The notes beneath the pieces were generated by a model, which had not been told where the DNA came from, did not search any database, and saw nothing but the letters and a program-made list of their open reading frames with translations. DNA of 64,000 nucleotides. Origin: Protea cynaroides. Lineage: Eukaryota > Streptophyta > Magnoliopsida > Proteales > Proteaceae. The stretch is taken from NCBI GenBank assembly GCA_028583415.1, contig CM053276.1:122757166-122821165 (forward strand). Reading direction: 5' to 3'. Both the position numbers and the translations under genes were made by a program. Of the stretch, positions 61,324 through 64,000 are shown piece by piece (position 1 is the first letter of the stretch; the number at the start of each line of letters is the position of its first letter).

Positions 61324-63121
61324 ATGACTTCACACAATGTTAAGATCGATAAGTTCACAAGTAAGAACAGTTTCAGTTTATGGTGTATCAAGATGCGCGT
61401 CCTTCTGAAGCAACAGGGTATCTGATTTTTACTTTCGTGAAAGAAGCCTAAGTCAATGGAGGATTCAAAATTCACACAACAAGATGAGAAAGCTCACTCA
61501 ACAATCCTGTTGTGTATAGCGGATGAGGTTATTTACGAAGTAATTGATGAAGAATCCATTGTCGGTCTATGGAAGAAGTTGGAGACAGTTTATATGACGA
61601 AATCTCTTACCAATAAGTTGTTATTGAAACAACATTTGTTCACACTTCGTATGAAAGAAGGTATGACTCTCAAAGAACATCTTGATGAATTAAATTCTAT
61701 TTTAATGGAACTAAAAAATATAGATATTAAAATCGATGATGAAGATGCAGCCCTTATTTTGTTGGTCTCCCTACCTCCGTCATACGAAAATTTTGTAAAC
61801 TCTTTCGTCGTGGGTAGGGACACCATCACTCTGGAAGAAGTCAGATTTGGTCTTCATTCTCGTGAACTTAGGCATAAGCCTCTAGAAACGGTACAAAAAA
61901 TCAGGCAGTAGGATTGGCTATCACAAATTTTGATTTTGATAAGGGACGAGGAAGAACAGGAAAGGGAAAAGGAAAATAGAAAAGTAAGGGAAGGTCTAAA
62001 TCCAAAGGCCGAGATCCTAAGGATATCTGTAACTACTGCAAAGAACCATTGGAAGGTCACTGGAAGAATGAATGCCCTAAGAAGAAAGGGAAATCCTTAG
62101 TTGCAACAGTTGCAAAGGAAGATTGTAGTTCAGAGAATGATTTAGTTCTCTCTGTGACTGACCATTCACATCGCTCAGATCAGTAGGTTCTTGACTCAGG
62201 TTGTTCTTATCATATGTGTCCCAACAGGGATTGATTTTCAACATATGAAAATATGGATGGTGGCAATGTCTTACTGGGTAAAGATACAACCTGAAAGACA
62301 ATTGGTATTGGCTCTATTCAGATCAGTATGCATGATGGCATGATCAGAACCTTAACAAAAGTAAGACATATTCCAGATCAGAAAAAGAACTTGATCTCTT
62401 TAGGAGTTATGGACTCCAAATGATATAAGTACAGCGGTGAAGGTGGAGTTTTATGGATCACTAAAGGAGCTTTAGTGATAATGAACGGACTGAAGTAAAA
62501 TTCACTGTATATGTTACAAGGGACAACAATTATGAGTTCAGTCTCTACAGCATCTCCCTCAAAGAAGTCAAGTTCTGATTTAACCAAGTTATGGCATATG
62601 CGACTTGGTCATGTTAGTGAGAGAGGAATGGTAATTCTCAGCAAACAGGGTCTTCTTGGGGGTCACAAGGTAGCTGAGTTGGGTTTCTGTGAGCACTGTA
62701 TTTTGGATAAGTAACGTCGAATTCAGTTTTCTAAGGGAGTCCATAGAACAAAGGCAACACTTGACTACATTCAATCAGATTGTTGGAGTCCTTCTCGAGT
62801 TCCATCCTTAGGAGGTGCTAGATATTTCCTCTCTATTATTGATGATTACTCAAGGATGACTTGGGTATTCATATGAAGCACAAAAGTGAAGTTTTCGAAA
62901 CCTTCAAGCATTGGAAGATTCTTATTGAGAATCAAACGGATAAGAAGATAAAGCGTCTTCGTACTGATAATGGCTTGGAGTTCTGTTCAAAAGAATTCGA
63001 TGGTTGCAGAGATCAAGGGATTGCTAGGCGTCACACAGTCAGAGATACTCCACAGAAAAATGGAGTAGCAGAAAGGATGAATAGAACATTATTAGAGAGA
63101 GCTCGATGCTTGCTTTCTAAT
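61324..63121 (+). pseudogene. Tork/TNT1-type Copia gag-protease-integrase pseudogene
   Basis: Gag opens at 61324 but has in-frame stops within 45 codons; the frame then runs to 61911 with LWKKLETVYMTKSLTNKL and YENFVNSF. A zinc-knuckle with an enlarged spacing (CNYCKEPLEGHWKNEC) lies near 62030-62080, the protease site DSGCSYHMC near 62195, a GAG-pre-integrase part with LWHMRLGHVSERG at 62590, and integrase with the catalytic Asp residues in IQSDCW and RTDNGLEF and Glu in NGVAERMNRT. Stops and frameshifts separate these parts. The sequence stops at 63121, where another LTR has been inserted; reverse transcriptase and RNase H are not in the window. Confidence 0.9.
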
Positions 63122-64000
63122 TGTAAGACCCGCACTCTAAAAACCCGGTCTAACCTTGGGTTTTGTATCGTGACAGGTCTTCCGATCATCATCGGGGGAC
63201 CGGGGCAAGCAGATACAACGCGCAATCGAACCGAAGTCGACCAATGATACCTGATTTAGGTATCCGGTCGATGGTACCGGATGATGGTACCGGCCGCCGG
63301 TATGGCGCACGCTATGTGCGGGAATTTGGAAATTAGTCTCTGCGGGTCCCACTTTCCTGATTTCGAATCCTAGAAGTTTCCTAATCCTAGTAGGGTTACT
63401 AAACCCTATTTCTAGCCTATAAATACACCCTTAAACCCCTCAAATCCTTTCCATTGTCTCTCACAAACCCTAGAGAAGAGAAAGAGCTTGGAGAGGAGAA
63501 GGAGCTAGGAAGAAGAAGGAGGTGCCGCCATTACCGTTTGACGAAGCTCTCGCTACACCTGTCAACGGTAAGTGTTTGGATCCATCTTCTTACCCTATGT
63601 TAGTGGTGTGGGTGGATCAATACCATGCAAAGTAGGTATTGATCTAAAACCCTAAATTGGCCAATAAACCCTAAGTTGCCGTCAAACCCTAGATTCGAGT
63701 TTCGAGATGATATTTATCGAAACGAGACTTGAATGAGTTAGGGGATAGCTCTAACTCAAAGCCTAGACTTAGGATGGATAGGAGAAACCCCGAAAACCGT
63801 GGAGGATGATGCGGCGGTCGAAGAACCCATGTATGGTCTTCCGGAGACATACCGGGTCGACTATACCGGTTGCACAAGTGCGACCGGTATGTTGCGACCG
63901 TTACCTCTCGGGAGGTTATCCGTGGGGGACCGTGACCATACCGGTCGCCAAGTCTTTCCCTACGAGCCGCGACCGGTACATGCCACCGGCCGCTCGTGAG
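63122..64000 (+). mobile_element. LTR start, inserted in the Copia integrase
   Basis: It begins TGTAAGACCCGCACTC directly after the integrase codons for CLLSN. The likely left half of the target duplication is CTAAT (63117-63121). It continues with ACCGG-rich sequence, a TATA box, a purine-rich leader and CAACGGTAAGTG. The element runs off the window. It is related at its terminus to the LTR at 42809 but differs over most of its length. Confidence 0.75.
63418..63570 (+). promoter_or_regulatory. LTR TATA box, purine-rich leader and splice-donor-like site
   Basis: TATAAATA lies at 63418-63425. The leader includes CCCTAGAGAAGAGAAAGAG and ends at CAACGGTAAGTG (GT at 63568). This is the clearest example of the layout shared by several LTR families in this window. 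Confidence 0.55.

Overview
This is nuclear DNA of a flowering plant, probably a eudicot or magnoliid. The signs are intron-containing genes with GT/AG borders, TATA boxes, long CT and TA microsatellites, and a dense, nested population of plant LTR retrotransposons, MULE-like and hAT-like elements. No tRNA, rRNA, CRISPR array or bacterial-type operon was seen. The species cannot be fixed from the sequence alone.

Only one gene looks intact: a five-exon laccase of the LAC7-like type on the + strand (48963-51202, 568 residues). A second host gene, a ferric reduction oxidase (FRO) on the - strand (19863 to 11214), keeps all eight recognisable exons but is a pseudogene with several stops and frameshifts. 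Its last intron holds a solo LTR, and that solo LTR holds a second solo LTR; both have clean 5-bp target duplications. A block at 33745-34030 matches the 3' flank of the laccase gene, so a second laccase copy probably once stood there and was lost.

Layout. 1-4721: very long LTR (copy A, - strand). 4722-6958: non-coding, with a diverged tandem duplication and one unidentified coding-like scrap. 6959-8978: solo-type LTR. 8985-11213: non-coding. 11214-19863: FRO pseudogene with nested LTRs and a GGCC-rich terminal-inverted element. 20107-20277: fold-back. 20586-21795: Pack-MULE carrying a CCCH zinc-finger fragment. 21917-22525: TRIM retroelement with 105-bp LTRs. 22843-24340: Copia reverse transcriptase/RNase H remnant. 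24341-27023: nothing coding. 27024-27800: LTR plus primer-binding site. 27801-31677: long LTR copy B. 31678-33744: short non-autonomous LTR retroelement. 33745-34030: laccase 3' relic. 36090-37100: Copia integrase remnant. About 39960-48576: a related long LTR (copy D, - strand), split by a chimeric retroelement at 42809-47711 that carries an antisense transposon-protein pseudogene. 48577-51600: laccase promoter, gene and 3' flank. 51635-52779: hAT-like element. 52927-53610 and 54333-54965: two more GGCC-rich elements. 56340-60300: LTR fragment and long LTR copy C. 60301-63121: LTR piece and a degenerate Tork/TNT1-type Copia. 63122-64000: start of another LTR that interrupts that Copia.

The genes do not form a pathway. 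The theme is the layering of repeats. Several unrelated-looking LTR families share one promoter layout: a TATA box (or a TA microsatellite in its place), then a purine-rich leader, then a splice-donor-like GGTAAG or GGTATG. Many elements are non-autonomous and preserve only the sites needed for mobilisation in trans.
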